A DNA stretch of 64,000 nucleotides from NCBI GenBank assembly GCA_964613805.1, contig CAZTJF010000001.1:245527-309526 (forward strand), given 5' to 3'. Source of the stretch: XYD12-FULL-36-8 sp964613805 (GTDB lineage Bacteria; Bacteroidota; Ignavibacteria; Ignavibacteriales; Ignavibacteriaceae). The position numbers and the translations under genes were made by a program. This document shows, in pieces, positions 32,909-41,821 of the stretch. The notes beneath the pieces are model-generated. The model worked only from the letters and a program-made list of their open reading frames with translations. It was not told the DNA's origin and did not search any database. Position 1 is the stretch's first letter, and each line of letters starts with the position of its first letter.

Positions 32909-34120
32909 ATGCACAAGAAGAAAATAGCAACCAGTAACTATTCATTGCTAATAAAAGATATTACTTCAGTTCTTGAGGCAGCAAGGAAAACTTCTGCGAG
33001 GGCAGTGAATGTCATATTAACGGCAACTTATTGGGAGATTGGTAGAAGAATTGTTGAATATGAATATCAGGGAATGGAAAGGGTTGAATATTATGGTGAA
33101 AAACTTTTGGAGAATCTTTCTAAAGACCTTCAGAAAAAATTTGGACGCGGATTTTCAAGACAAAACATTCAATTGATGAAACAATTTTATGAAGTTTATC
33201 CGAAAGCAGAGATTTGCCAGACAGTGTCTGGCAAATCTCATGAAAATTCAATCTCGCAGATGCTGTCTGCGAAATCTCCCCAACACTTAGAGATTCGTCA
33301 AACATTGTCTAACAAATTTTCAAGTGAAATTGTCCAGACAGTGTCTGTACAATCTTTAATAAATAATTTAGCTGAATTATTTCCTCTGCCATGGTCTCAC
33401 TATGTGCGGCTTTTATCAGTTAATAATGAGGAGGCACGTAAATTCTATGAAGCTGAAGCGCTCAGAAACGGCTGGTCGGTTAGGCAGCTTGATAGACAAA
33501 TCTCAACCCAGTTTTATGAACGAACCTTGCTTTCTAAAAATAAGGTTGCTATGCTTAAGAAGGGAAGTGAAGTAAAAAGTGAAGACATCATCACTCCGGA
33601 AGAGGAAATTAAAGATCCATTTATCCTTGAGTTTCTTGGATTAAAGGATGAGTACTCTGAATATGAGCTTGAAGAGGCATTGATTCTTCATCTAGAAAAA
33701 TTTTTACTTGAACTGGGTGGTGAATTTGCATTTATCGGAAGACAAAAGCGTTTACGCATTGGAAATGAATGGTATAGAATTGATTTACTGTTCTTTCACA
33801 GAAAATTAAAATGCCTCGTTATAATTGATTTGAAAGTTGGAAAGTTTACTCACGCTGATGCCGGGCAAATGCACATGTATCTTAACTATGCAAAGGACAA
33901 TTGGACGAATAAAGATGAAAATCCTCCGGTTGGATTAATACTCTGTGCAGAAAAGGATAATGCAATTGCAAAATACTCACTTGAAGGCTTGCCGAACAAA
34001 GTCCTTGCCTCAGAATACAAGTTAGTCTTGCCCGATGAAAAGCTGCTAGCTAAGGAACTTGAACAAACAAGAAAATTACTTGAAAAACGGGGGTTAGTTA
34101 AAGCTAAAAAGCCGAGTTAA
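32909..34120 (+). CDS. DUF1016/YhcG-family PDDEXK nuclease with internal palindromic coding repeats
   Basis: 403 residues. The N-terminal DUF1016_N domain (about 1-95: TATYWEIGRRIVEYEYQG, LLENLSKDLQKKFGRGFSRQ) is followed by a variable linker (about 97-150), the core LPWSHYVRLL, and a C-terminal PDDEXK nuclease. The nuclease shows FAFIGRQKRLRIGNEWYRID (Asp of the active site), VIIDLKVGKF (DxK) and AGQMHMYLNY. The linker holds four tandem copies of Q(T/M)(V/L)SxK-like peptide, each encoded by a palindrome. E. coli YhcG is linked to retron and restriction contexts, and DUF1016 proteins are frequent in defence or mobile regions. Its own substrate is unknown. Complete and intact. Confidence 0.88.
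   Translation: MHKKKIATSNYSLLIKDITSVLEAARKTSARAVNVILTATYWEIGRRIVEYEYQGMERVEYYGEKLLENLSKDLQKKFGRGFSRQNIQLMKQFYEVYPKAEICQTVSGKSHENSISQMLSAKSPQHLEIRQTLSNKFSSEIVQTVSVQSLINNLAELFPLPWSHYVRLLSVNNEEARKFYEAEALRNGWSVRQLDRQISTQFYERTLLSKNKVAMLKKGSEVKSEDIITPEEEIKDPFILEFLGLKDEYSEYELEEALILHLEKFLLELGGEFAFIGRQKRLRIGNEWYRIDLLFFHRKLKCLVIIDLKVGKFTHADAGQMHMYLNYAKDNWTNKDENPPVGLILCAEKDNAIAKYSLEGLPNKVLASEYKLVLPDEKLLAKELEQTRKLLEKRGLVKAKKPS
33209..33353 (+). repeat. Array of four in-frame palindromic coding repeats
   Basis: Palindromes are centred at 33224 (15-bp perfect arms around one base), 33263 (7-bp arms), 33305 (12-bp arms, three transitions) and 33341 (12-bp arms, one mismatch). The centre-to-centre spacings of 39, 42 and 36 bp are all multiples of three. 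The products are ICQTVSGKS, ISQMLSAKS, IRQTLSNKF and IVQTVSVQS. The core DNA is CAGACAGTGTCTG-like. Confidence 0.85.
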
Positions 34121-34124
34121 ATTG

Positions 34125-34138
34125 CCGCAACGTTGCGG
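34125..34138. repeat. Perfect 14-bp palindrome after the DUF1016 gene
   Basis: CCGCAACGTTGCGG is fully self-complementary, GC-rich in an AT-rich spacer, and lies 4 bp past the stop. It may be an operator for the downstream three-gene operon or another palindromic mini-repeat. Confidence 0.5.
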
Positions 34139-34192
34139 AAATCCATTGCGTTAAATTATTCGTTATGTTTCTGCTGAAAGGAAAACAGAGTT

Positions 34193-35128
34193 ATGAAAAC
34201 AGCAGAAGGAAAAATATTTAAGAATAGACAAGCAGAGGAAGTAATTGATTTCCTAAAATCAACCCCTCACACTTATTACTCCGCCTCACCAAGAGAAATG
34301 GAACTGATTCTTGATGATTCATTTCTTCTTCTTAGAATAAAACAAAAGCAGCCAAACACATTTAAGCTGCGAACATCCTTTCTGCATAAACTGCTTAGAT
34401 GGCATAACTTGCCTGAGGATATAGTTGAAAAATTATCTGAGGATTTACTGATTAAAATGTTGAATGAACTTTTAACTCAAATTAAATCATATGAGGTGAA
34501 TATTAAAGTTGAAAATGATGAGGCGCTAACTATCACCAGCAATCTGTACACAGAATTCAAAGATTTAGAAGTTTATGAATTGATAAAAGATTTGAATATC
34601 AAATCAATTTCGAGAAATGATTTTATGACGAGATTTTACACAGCTAAAAAATATGAAGCTGAACCTGTTGTAGGTGATTCCTGCGGGTTTGGTTTTGATG
34701 TTATCAATTCCGAAACCGGATTTTCTGCATTATCATTCAATCATTTTATCTTAAGAAATGTTTGCAGAAATGGGGCAACTGCCCCAATAAATATTTATAA
34801 TGCAAAGAAATATCATTACTCTGAATCAAGTCAGTCGTTGGCTCAATTTCTAAATGAGCAGAAGAATTATTCGCAAAAAAGCAGAGAAAGACTTATTTTA
34901 GCCATGAAGCAAAGTGATGATGTGCCAAGCGTTAAAAATATAAACAATACGATTACAAGATTAAATTATATTTTGGGAAATTGGAAGGGCAACAATTTTA
35001 TGAAAGGTTTTGACTGGCAGAAAAGTAAGTATGAACTGTTTAATTTTGTAACCCACAATGCTAAAACCTTTGAAATTAACAAACGCTACCAGCTTGAAAG
35101 ATTAGCTGGGGAGATCATCTTGAATTAG
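34193..35128 (+). CDS. DUF932-like protein
   Basis: 311 residues, soluble. The middle section FDVINSETGFSALSFNHFIL followed by RNVCRNGA resembles the DUF932 (phage/plasmid-related) pattern of a serine/phenylalanine-rich strand and CxNG. The N-terminal part, LKSTPHTYYSASPREMELIL, and the C-terminal helical part have no parallel that I recall. DUF932 proteins are common on plasmids, phages and accessory islands, with no established activity. It lies 14 bp before the DUF3696 ATPase gene, so the two and the PLD-like gene probably form one operon. Family assignment is moderate. Confidence 0.55.
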   Translation: MKTAEGKIFKNRQAEEVIDFLKSTPHTYYSASPREMELILDDSFLLLRIKQKQPNTFKLRTSFLHKLLRWHNLPEDIVEKLSEDLLIKMLNELLTQIKSYEVNIKVENDEALTITSNLYTEFKDLEVYELIKDLNIKSISRNDFMTRFYTAKKYEAEPVVGDSCGFGFDVINSETGFSALSFNHFILRNVCRNGATAPINIYNAKKYHYSESSQSLAQFLNEQKNYSQKSRERLILAMKQSDDVPSVKNINNTITRLNYILGNWKGNNFMKGFDWQKSKYELFNFVTHNAKTFEINKRYQLERLAGEIILN

Positions 35129-35141
35129 TTAAAGGATTTAT

Positions 35142-36767
35142 ATGAGCCAAACTTCATTAGGAGTAGGTTGGGTGTCGAGTTATAAACATCATAGAAAAAT
35201 TAGGATAGAGAATTTCCGTTCTCTAGTCATGGAAGACCCTATTGAAATTAGACCCATAACATTGCTTTTTGGAAAGAATGGTTCTGGAAAAAGTTCATTT
35301 ATGAAAGCAATTAGATTTTTAGGCAAAAGTCTATTTCCTCTGAAAGCAGGAGCAACAAACTATCAAATTGATAATGATACCGATCTCCTAAATTTCAAAG
35401 AAATTGTTTGTAAAAATGATTTATCTAAAGAGATAACTTTTGAATATGATGAAATACTAGAATTGGAGAACATAGATGGTCATGGACGAAATAAAAATAT
35501 TAATTATAAATTGATTTCATTATTAGCAAACGGAATAGAAGGTCATGACTTCAAATCATTAACAATTACTGATAAAGAATTTGATAGAGCTTTTACCTTG
35601 AAGATATTTCCGTCTCAAAAAAATGAGAATTACGATGAAAAATTAGTTGAGAAAATATCTTGGGTCAAACTAAGTGAGGGAGAAAAAGCATTCCATAGTG
35701 TATTTGAAGGAACGGGAAATGGTTATGCAGGATATCCAGGAAATGCTTTGTTTATAAAACGAGAATTTCCCAAAACAAAAAATTCTAAGTGGAAAAAATT
35801 TCACGAATATTTAGATATTCTACCTTTTGCTACACCGTTGGAAGATTTAAGATTTACTTACTATAATTCGCTCGCTAATAAGCTGGATTTTACAGATCAG
35901 GATATGAAAATCCTTGATTATTATATTCAAAATTATCTTTTTTTAATTCCTAGACTAGCAGAAAAATTTTTTAACCCTTTCAGAGTTGGTCCAATAAGAG
36001 AAAAGCCCAAGAGCAAATATCTCCTAGTAGATAATCATTTTGATGCGAGTGAATATTACGGAATTCCGAACAGAATAGATGAGTATTATGAGAACTACAA
36101 TAAATTTTATCCTGGCAATAAAGCAGATCAGAGTCTTGATGATTATTTAAGCGAAAAATTGGCCGAATTCGATTTAGGAGTGAGTATTCAGATAATAAAA
36201 GATAACGGAATAGGAGGACTTTTTATTACAGATATAAACGGCTCTTGTTTTAATCTAGCGGAAGCAAGTAGTGGGTTAATTCAAATATTGCCAATAATTT
36301 TAAATGAGTATTTTAATCGCTATAACAATTACCGCGAATATGATTTTGAACTGCAGGGTTCTAGACTCAATTTCGTAGAACAACCAGAGTTACACTTACA
36401 TCCATCTCTTCAAACAAAAATTATTGAGTATATCGTTAGAGAACGAAGGAAATTTCTAATAGAAGACAACAGCGGTCATAGAAAAGAATATCACAGCGAT
36501 CCCATAGTCAAATCACACAGCGATTATATAATCGAAACGCATAGTGAGCATATTGTAAGAAAAATTCAAGTACTTATTGCACAAGGTATATTAAAAAAGG
36601 AAATGGTTGCTGTTTATTACTTTGATAAAGACAAAGAAACAGGAATTACATCAATTAAAGAAATGGAATTGGAAGATAATGGTTTCTTTAAAGAACCCTG
36701 GCCTGATGGTTTTTTTGATGATAGTTATAATCTGACTAAAGACCTATTAAGAGCAAATAAAAACTAA
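35142..36767 (+). CDS. DUF3696/OLD-like ABC-type AAA ATPase
   Basis: 541 residues. RIENFRSLVMEDPIEIRPIT leads into Walker A LLFGKNGSGKSSFM (about 41-54). An ABC-like signature region EASSGLIQILPII (~380) and Walker B LNFVEQPELHLHPSLQ (~408-423) follow, then IETHSEHIVRKIQ (H-loop/switch). The C-terminus FFKEPWPDGFFDD is the DUF3696 hallmark. The layout is that of AAA_15/AAA_21 OLD-like ATPases, but no TOPRIM nuclease domain follows, so the effector must be another protein. The next gene overlaps its stop (TAATG), making the PLD-like protein the likely partner. Related two-gene ATPase-effector sets include Septu, PARIS and Gabija; this one matches none that I know. Confidence 0.85.
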   Translation: MSQTSLGVGWVSSYKHHRKIRIENFRSLVMEDPIEIRPITLLFGKNGSGKSSFMKAIRFLGKSLFPLKAGATNYQIDNDTDLLNFKEIVCKNDLSKEITFEYDEILELENIDGHGRNKNINYKLISLLANGIEGHDFKSLTITDKEFDRAFTLKIFPSQKNENYDEKLVEKISWVKLSEGEKAFHSVFEGTGNGYAGYPGNALFIKREFPKTKNSKWKKFHEYLDILPFATPLEDLRFTYYNSLANKLDFTDQDMKILDYYIQNYLFLIPRLAEKFFNPFRVGPIREKPKSKYLLVDNHFDASEYYGIPNRIDEYYENYNKFYPGNKADQSLDDYLSEKLAEFDLGVSIQIIKDNGIGGLFITDINGSCFNLAEASSGLIQILPIILNEYFNRYNNYREYDFELQGSRLNFVEQPELHLHPSLQTKIIEYIVRERRKFLIEDNSGHRKEYHSDPIVKSHSDYIIETHSEHIVRKIQVLIAQGILKKEMVAVYYFDKDKETGITSIKEMELEDNGFFKEPWPDGFFDDSYNLTKDLLRANKN

Positions 36768-37690
36768 TGAATCAGCAATTAGTAGTTTCAAAAGAGGTAA
36801 TCAATTATTTCAAAGAACGATTGCCCACCTTCCGCAAAAATGATGCTATTGACTTAATGGAATATGTAGAACAGAATTATTTTGTCTCAGATCATAAAAC
36901 TAACCATTTTAATTTGATAATAGACAAGATTGAAGAGATTGAGTCTGAAAGGCAAAAAGCAGAAATTAAAAAAATTATAACTAATTGGATTCAGGAGAAA
37001 AAATATTTCGTTAAATGCGAATACGTTAATGGTTTAGATGGTGAAATTAAATTAGCAAGAGAAACTAGGGACAAAATTTTTTTACAACCACTACTTTTGG
37101 AAAATGAAGTTGAATTTTTGAGTGAAAAATATCTTGAACTTGAAATCCACAGTTCACAAACCTTCATCAATCCGCTGCCAAAACACAAATTAAAGCACCT
37201 TCCAACAATTATTCCTCTTAAAAAAGGCGAAATATATAATTTAGTTAAAATAATTTCTCCTTTTCTTAGAAGCACAACAAATGTAAGGGTTGAAGATCCA
37301 TATCTTCCCAATTACCTAGCGAGTCACAATATTCTAAAAGTGATTAAAAATTTCCCTAAAGTTACTTTTAGTATAGTGTTTATGTCCAAGGACTTATTTG
37401 CGGACCATAAGGATGAGCAGAAAAAAAAGAAAAAGGAAAAGCAGTACGATTCATTCGTGAAAGAATTAGATGAACTCAATAAAAAAGGTTACAAGATTAG
37501 TTACCAAGAAAAATTTGAGAGTAAACTGCACAGGGAACGATTTATTTTTACGAGAGATTTTCAAATTTACATTCCCGGTGGATTTGACTTTTTAAAATTA
37601 GATGGAACTTTAGCAATTGATGATGAGGGTGTTTCTGAGAAAAGAGAAATCAGAATTGAGAAAAGGAAGTTTGATGTAAAGTTTAACTGA
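36767..37690 (+). CDS. Putative effector with C-terminal MIT_C/PLD-like domain
   Basis: 307 residues. The N-terminal ~165 residues are helical and unrecognised. The C-terminal ~140 residues resemble the PLD-like MIT_C (MITD1 C-terminal) fold: TNVRVEDPYLPN, then TFSIVFMSKDL, a lysine-rich loop, and HRERFIFTRDFQIYIPGGFD where family members have HDRxIxxxxGWxIxxGRGLDxF. Only one HxxR-type site is visible, so nuclease or lipase activity is open. The start overlaps the ATPase stop by one base, implying a stoichiometric complex. The domain call is from motif memory, and confidence is modest. Confidence 0.5.
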   Translation: MNQQLVVSKEVINYFKERLPTFRKNDAIDLMEYVEQNYFVSDHKTNHFNLIIDKIEEIESERQKAEIKKIITNWIQEKKYFVKCEYVNGLDGEIKLARETRDKIFLQPLLLENEVEFLSEKYLELEIHSSQTFINPLPKHKLKHLPTIIPLKKGEIYNLVKIISPFLRSTTNVRVEDPYLPNYLASHNILKVIKNFPKVTFSIVFMSKDLFADHKDEQKKKKKEKQYDSFVKELDELNKKGYKISYQEKFESKLHRERFIFTRDFQIYIPGGFDFLKLDGTLAIDDEGVSEKREIRIEKRKFDVKFN

Positions 37691-38044
37691 ATTACAAATA
37701 TTATTCTACTCCATAAAATTTTTTTATTATATGTCTCATTCATGCTTACCCAAACAACTCCTCTCCCAATTCGGCAAAGAAAATCTCTTCGAGTTGCCAA
37801 CATTATAATTACTTTACTTCCACTAACTATTTAACAACAAAATTTGAATTCCTCTTATTGTTAAAATCCTTTCTTAGAAGTGAGAAAACCAATAATCAAC
37901 AACAAAAAAAAATATCTTTTTTAACAAATTTCAAAGGAATTCAAGACGTTTTAAGCCCTTCTTACTTGGTATAATATTTGGGTTTTAAGGGTGACAAATC
38001 TAAAAAGTGCAAACAAAATTTTTTAATGAATAAATGGAAATAAA
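37691..38044. other. Intergenic region upstream of the PFOR gene
   Basis: 354 bp. It holds a TATAAT at 37970-37975 that could be the -10 box of the nifJ promoter, with only a poor -35 match. A 25-codon frame at 37731-37808 (MSHSCLPKQLLSQFGKENLF...) has no ribosome binding site; it may be a gene remnant. Nothing else was identified. Confidence 0.4.
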
Positions 38045-41000
38045 ATGAAAAGAAACAAAGTAACAATTGACGGAAACGAAGCAGCCGCGTATGTTGCATA
38101 TCATACAAACGAAGTGATTGCAATTTATCCGATTACACCTTCATCAAATATGGGAGAATGGTGCGATGAGTGGGCTTCTAAAGGAAAGAAAAATCTTTGG
38201 GGTATAGTTCCGTCCGTAAGTGAATTACAAAGTGAAGGCGGTGCATCCGGAAGTATTCATGGTGCTTTACAATCCGGAGCGTTAGCAACAACTTTCACTG
38301 CCTCTCAAGGTTTGCTGTTGATGATTCCGAACATGTTCAAAATTGCAGGCGAACTTACATCAACGGTATTTCATGTTTCTGCGAGATCAATTGCCGCACA
38401 AGCATTATCAATTTTTGGTGATCACAGCGACGTTATGGCAACACGCTCAACAGGTTTTGGTTTGTTCGCTTCAAATTCCGTTCAGGAAGTTATGGACTTT
38501 GCATTGATTGCTCAAGCATCAGCATTAGAAGCACGACTTCCATTCATTCATTTCTTTGATGGATTCAGAACTTCGCATGAGGTTATGAAAATCGAACAGT
38601 TAACAGTTGAAGATATGAAAGCAATGATTGATGAGGATTTAGTTATCGCTCATCGTAATAGAGCTTTATCGCCTGATAAACCTTTTATTCGAGGTACAGC
38701 ACAAAATCCTGATGTTTATTTTCAGGGAAGGGAAACTGTAAACCCATTTTACATAAAATGTCCTGACATTGTACAAAAGCAAATGGATAAGTTCGCAAAA
38801 TTAGTCGGGCGTCAATATCATTTATTCGATTATGTCGGTGCGCCGGATGCAGAAAGAGTTATTGTTATGATGGGCTCGGGTGCTGAAGCAGCTCAGGATA
38901 CTGTTGAGTATCTCACTTCAAAGGGAGAGAAAGTGGGAGTGCTGAAAGTAAGATTATACCGCCCATTTTCAATTGAACATTTTATTAAAACGCTTCCTAA
39001 ATCAGTAAAAACAATCGCAGTTTTGGATAGAACTAAAGAACCTGGATCCGCAGGTGAGCCGTTATATCAGGATGTTATTAATGCTATTTCAGAAAAATAT
39101 ATGAATGGTGAGTTGGGATTTTCATATCCAAGAATTATTGGTGGAAGATATGGGCTATCATCGAAAGAATTCACTCCGGCAATGGTAAAAGCATTGTTTG
39201 ATGAAGCAAAAAAAGATAAACCGAAAAATCATTTTACATTAGGCATTGTCGAAGATGTAACAAACTCAAGTTTAGAGTACGACATGTCATTTTCTGTCGA
39301 ATCAAAGGAGACTTTTAAAGGTAAGTTTTATGGTCTGGGTGCTGATGGAACTGTTGGAGCCAATAAGAACTCAATTAAAATTATTGGTGAAGGAACAGAT
39401 TATTTCGCTCAAGGATACTTTGTTTATGATTCTAAAAAATCTGGTTCAACAACAACCTCTCACCTAAGATTTGGACCCAAAGAAATTAAATCAACATATC
39501 TGATAAATAAGGCAAACTTTATCGCATGTCATCAGCAGGTATTTCTCGAAAAAATGGATATGCTTCGTGATGCGAGCGAAGGAGCAACTTTCCTTTTGAA
39601 CACCAAAGTTCCGAAGGAAGAAGTTTGGGATTCACTACCCGAAAAAGTTCAGCATGATTTAATCAATAAGAAAATGAAGCTTTACATAATTGATGCTTAC
39701 AAAGTTGCAGATGCAACAGGCATGGGTGTGAGAATCAATACAATTATGCAGACTTGCTTCTTTGCTATCTCAAACATATTTCCAAAGGAAGAAGCAATTT
39801 CCTTAATTAAGGATTCGATAAAGAAAACTTATGGAGCAAAGGGCGATAAAATTGTTCAAATGAACTTTAACGCTGTTGATAGAACTCTCGAAGGATTATT
39901 TGAAGTTCCAGTACCGTCGCAGGTTACTAGTAAAATTCAGTTGCAGCCGGCTGTAGCTGGAAATGCTCCTAAATTTGTTCACGAAGTAACAGCTAGAATT
40001 ATTGCCGGCGAAGGCGATTTAGTCCCCGTAAGTAAAATGCCTATTGATGGAACATATCCTTCGGGAACATCACAATGGGAAAAACGAAATATTGCTCTTG
40101 AAGTTCCTGTTTGGGATGAAGAGGTTTGTATTCAATGTAATAAATGTGTTATGGTCTGTCCTCATGCAACTATTCGCGCTAAAGTTTACGAAGAAAAATA
40201 TTTGGCAAATGCACCGACTGATTTCAAGCATACAAAATTTAGGTCCAAAGATTATGGTGAGGGAATGATCTATTCGCTGCAAGTAGCGGTGGAAGATTGT
40301 ACTGGATGCGGACTTTGTGTTGATGTTTGTCCTGCCAAAAACAAGAAAGAAACAAAATTCAAAGCTATAAACATGAAAGAGCAATTGCCTTTGCGTGAAC
40401 AGGAAAGAGCAAATTGGGATTTCTTTTTAACAATACCTGAACTTGATCGAACCAAAATAAATTTAACCAAAGTAAAAGATTCACAATTCTTGCAGCCATT
40501 GTTTGAATTTTCCGGTGCGTGTTCCGGCTGCGGCGAAACTCCTTATGTAAAGTTAGTTAGTCAGTTATTCGGCGACCGAACCATTGTTGCTAATGCAACC
40601 GGCTGTTCATCAATTTATGGAGGTAACTTACCGACAACACCATGGGCTGTAAATCAGGATGGACGAGGTCCTGCATGGTCAAACTCACTGTTTGAAGATA
40701 ATGCAGAATTTGGTTTCGGTTTCAGATTGGCAATTGATAAACATAATGCTCAAGCTAAGGAATTACTCTTAACACTATCCGGTGAAATTGGTGATCAGCT
40801 TGTAAATGAATTGATAAATTCTCCTCAAAAAGATGAGGCAGATATTTATGAGCAACGACAGAGAGTTGAAGTTCTTAAAAAAATACTTTCCGAAAAACCG
40901 AATTCTAATCTTGATAAAACAAAGCAGGATGCAGCGAAACATTTACTAAGTCTTGCAGATTATCTTGTTAAAAAATCTGTCTGGATAATGGGCGGTGATG

Positions 41001-41638
41001 GCTGGGCGTACGATATTGGCTATGGTGGATTAGATCATGTGCTTGCTTCAGGCAAGAATGTTAACGTATTAGTTCTTGATACGGAAGTTTACTCAAACAC
41101 AGGCGGACAAGCATCTAAATCAACTCCACGCGGAGCTGTGGCAAAATTTGCTGCCGCTGGAAAGCCGCTGGCTAAAAAAGATTTGGGATTGATGGCAATG
41201 TCATACGGTAATGTTTACGTTGCTAAAGTTGCAATGGGTTCAAATGATACCCATACCCTCAGAGCATTTCTTGAAGCCGAAGCTTACGATGGACCATCGC
41301 TTATAATTGCTTACAGTCATTGCATCGCGCATGGTATCAACATGGAAACAGGAATGCAAAATCAAAAAGCGGCTGTGGATTCAGGTTATTGGCCGTTGTA
41401 TAGATATAATCCGGATTTAGCTGTTGGCGGTAAAAATCCATTTTTACTTGACTCCAAAGGGCTGAAGATACCTTTGAAAGATTATGTTTACATGGAAACA
41501 AGATATAAGATGCTTACAAAAACACATCCCGATATGGCTGCTGATTTATTAATAAAAGCACAAAAGGATGTTGTTGATCGCTGGAAGCAGTACGAAAAAA
41601 TGGCAAGCACTAATGGTAAAGAAGAAGCAAAAGAGTAA
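38045..41638 (+). CDS. nifJ: Pyruvate:ferredoxin (flavodoxin) oxidoreductase, single-chain
   Basis: 1197 residues, the usual size of homodimeric PFOR/NifJ. It converts pyruvate and CoA to acetyl-CoA, CO2 and reduced ferredoxin using thiamine diphosphate and three [4Fe-4S] clusters. Domain I starts DGNEAAAYVAYHTNEVIAIY with the substrate-site PITPSSNMGEW. Domain V carries CIQCNKCVMVCPHATIR and CTGCGLCVDVCPAKNKK (near residue 695 and 750). Domain VI has GACSGCGETPYVKL, ANATGCSSIYGGN, and the TPP motif GGDGWAYDIGYGGLDH. Complete. It signals anaerobic or facultative central metabolism. A DHOD-like gene follows, a frequent neighbour. Confidence 0.97.
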   Translation: MKRNKVTIDGNEAAAYVAYHTNEVIAIYPITPSSNMGEWCDEWASKGKKNLWGIVPSVSELQSEGGASGSIHGALQSGALATTFTASQGLLLMIPNMFKIAGELTSTVFHVSARSIAAQALSIFGDHSDVMATRSTGFGLFASNSVQEVMDFALIAQASALEARLPFIHFFDGFRTSHEVMKIEQLTVEDMKAMIDEDLVIAHRNRALSPDKPFIRGTAQNPDVYFQGRETVNPFYIKCPDIVQKQMDKFAKLVGRQYHLFDYVGAPDAERVIVMMGSGAEAAQDTVEYLTSKGEKVGVLKVRLYRPFSIEHFIKTLPKSVKTIAVLDRTKEPGSAGEPLYQDVINAISEKYMNGELGFSYPRIIGGRYGLSSKEFTPAMVKALFDEAKKDKPKNHFTLGIVEDVTNSSLEYDMSFSVESKETFKGKFYGLGADGTVGANKNSIKIIGEGTDYFAQGYFVYDSKKSGSTTTSHLRFGPKEIKSTYLINKANFIACHQQVFLEKMDMLRDASEGATFLLNTKVPKEEVWDSLPEKVQHDLINKKMKLYIIDAYKVADATGMGVRINTIMQTCFFAISNIFPKEEAISLIKDSIKKTYGAKGDKIVQMNFNAVDRTLEGLFEVPVPSQVTSKIQLQPAVAGNAPKFVHEVTARIIAGEGDLVPVSKMPIDGTYPSGTSQWEKRNIALEVPVWDEEVCIQCNKCVMVCPHATIRAKVYEEKYLANAPTDFKHTKFRSKDYGEGMIYSLQVAVEDCTGCGLCVDVCPAKNKKETKFKAINMKEQLPLREQERANWDFFLTIPELDRTKINLTKVKDSQFLQPLFEFSGACSGCGETPYVKLVSQLFGDRTIVANATGCSSIYGGNLPTTPWAVNQDGRGPAWSNSLFEDNAEFGFGFRLAIDKHNAQAKELLLTLSGEIGDQLVNELINSPQKDEADIYEQRQRVEVLKKILSEKPNSNLDKTKQDAAKHLLSLADYLVKKSVWIMGGDGWAYDIGYGGLDHVLASGKNVNVLVLDTEVYSNTGGQASKSTPRGAVAKFAAAGKPLAKKDLGLMAMSYGNVYVAKVAMGSNDTHTLRAFLEAEAYDGPSLIIAYSHCIAHGINMETGMQNQKAAVDSGYWPLYRYNPDLAVGGKNPFLLDSKGLKIPLKDYVYMETRYKMLTKTHPDMAADLLIKAQKDVVDRWKQYEKMASTNGKEEAKE

Positions 41639-41821
41639 ATAATATTTAACTGAGAAATCAAACTTAAAAATTTATAAGGACGCTGTTCTTTAATTCAGAT
41701 ATTGCTGATGCGCTTAATGCAGATTTCCTTGCGAATAATATTGATTGGAATACGGACAAGCGTAATTCTCATCTGTGGAGGAAGGACAGCTCCTTAATTA
41801 AAAATAAATGAAGGGTTAGAA
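41639..41821 (+). other. Spacer with a possible gene remnant
   Basis: A start-less frame of about 45 codons (41680-41811; includes FNSDIADALNADFLANNIDW) ends in a normal stop just before the next ribosome binding site. The composition looks coding, but there is no ATG, so it may be a decayed C-terminal fragment. I cannot name it. Confidence 0.3.

Noticed and set aside
33209..33353. Possible CRISPR-like or phase-variation repeat array
   Set aside because: The units are palindromic, unequal, in frame within an intact nuclease gene and have no spacer structure, so this is neither CRISPR nor a simple slippage tract.
40044..40268. 74-codon plus-strand frame inside the PFOR gene
   Set aside because: It overlaps the PFOR ferredoxin domain in another frame and shows no protein features; a shadow.
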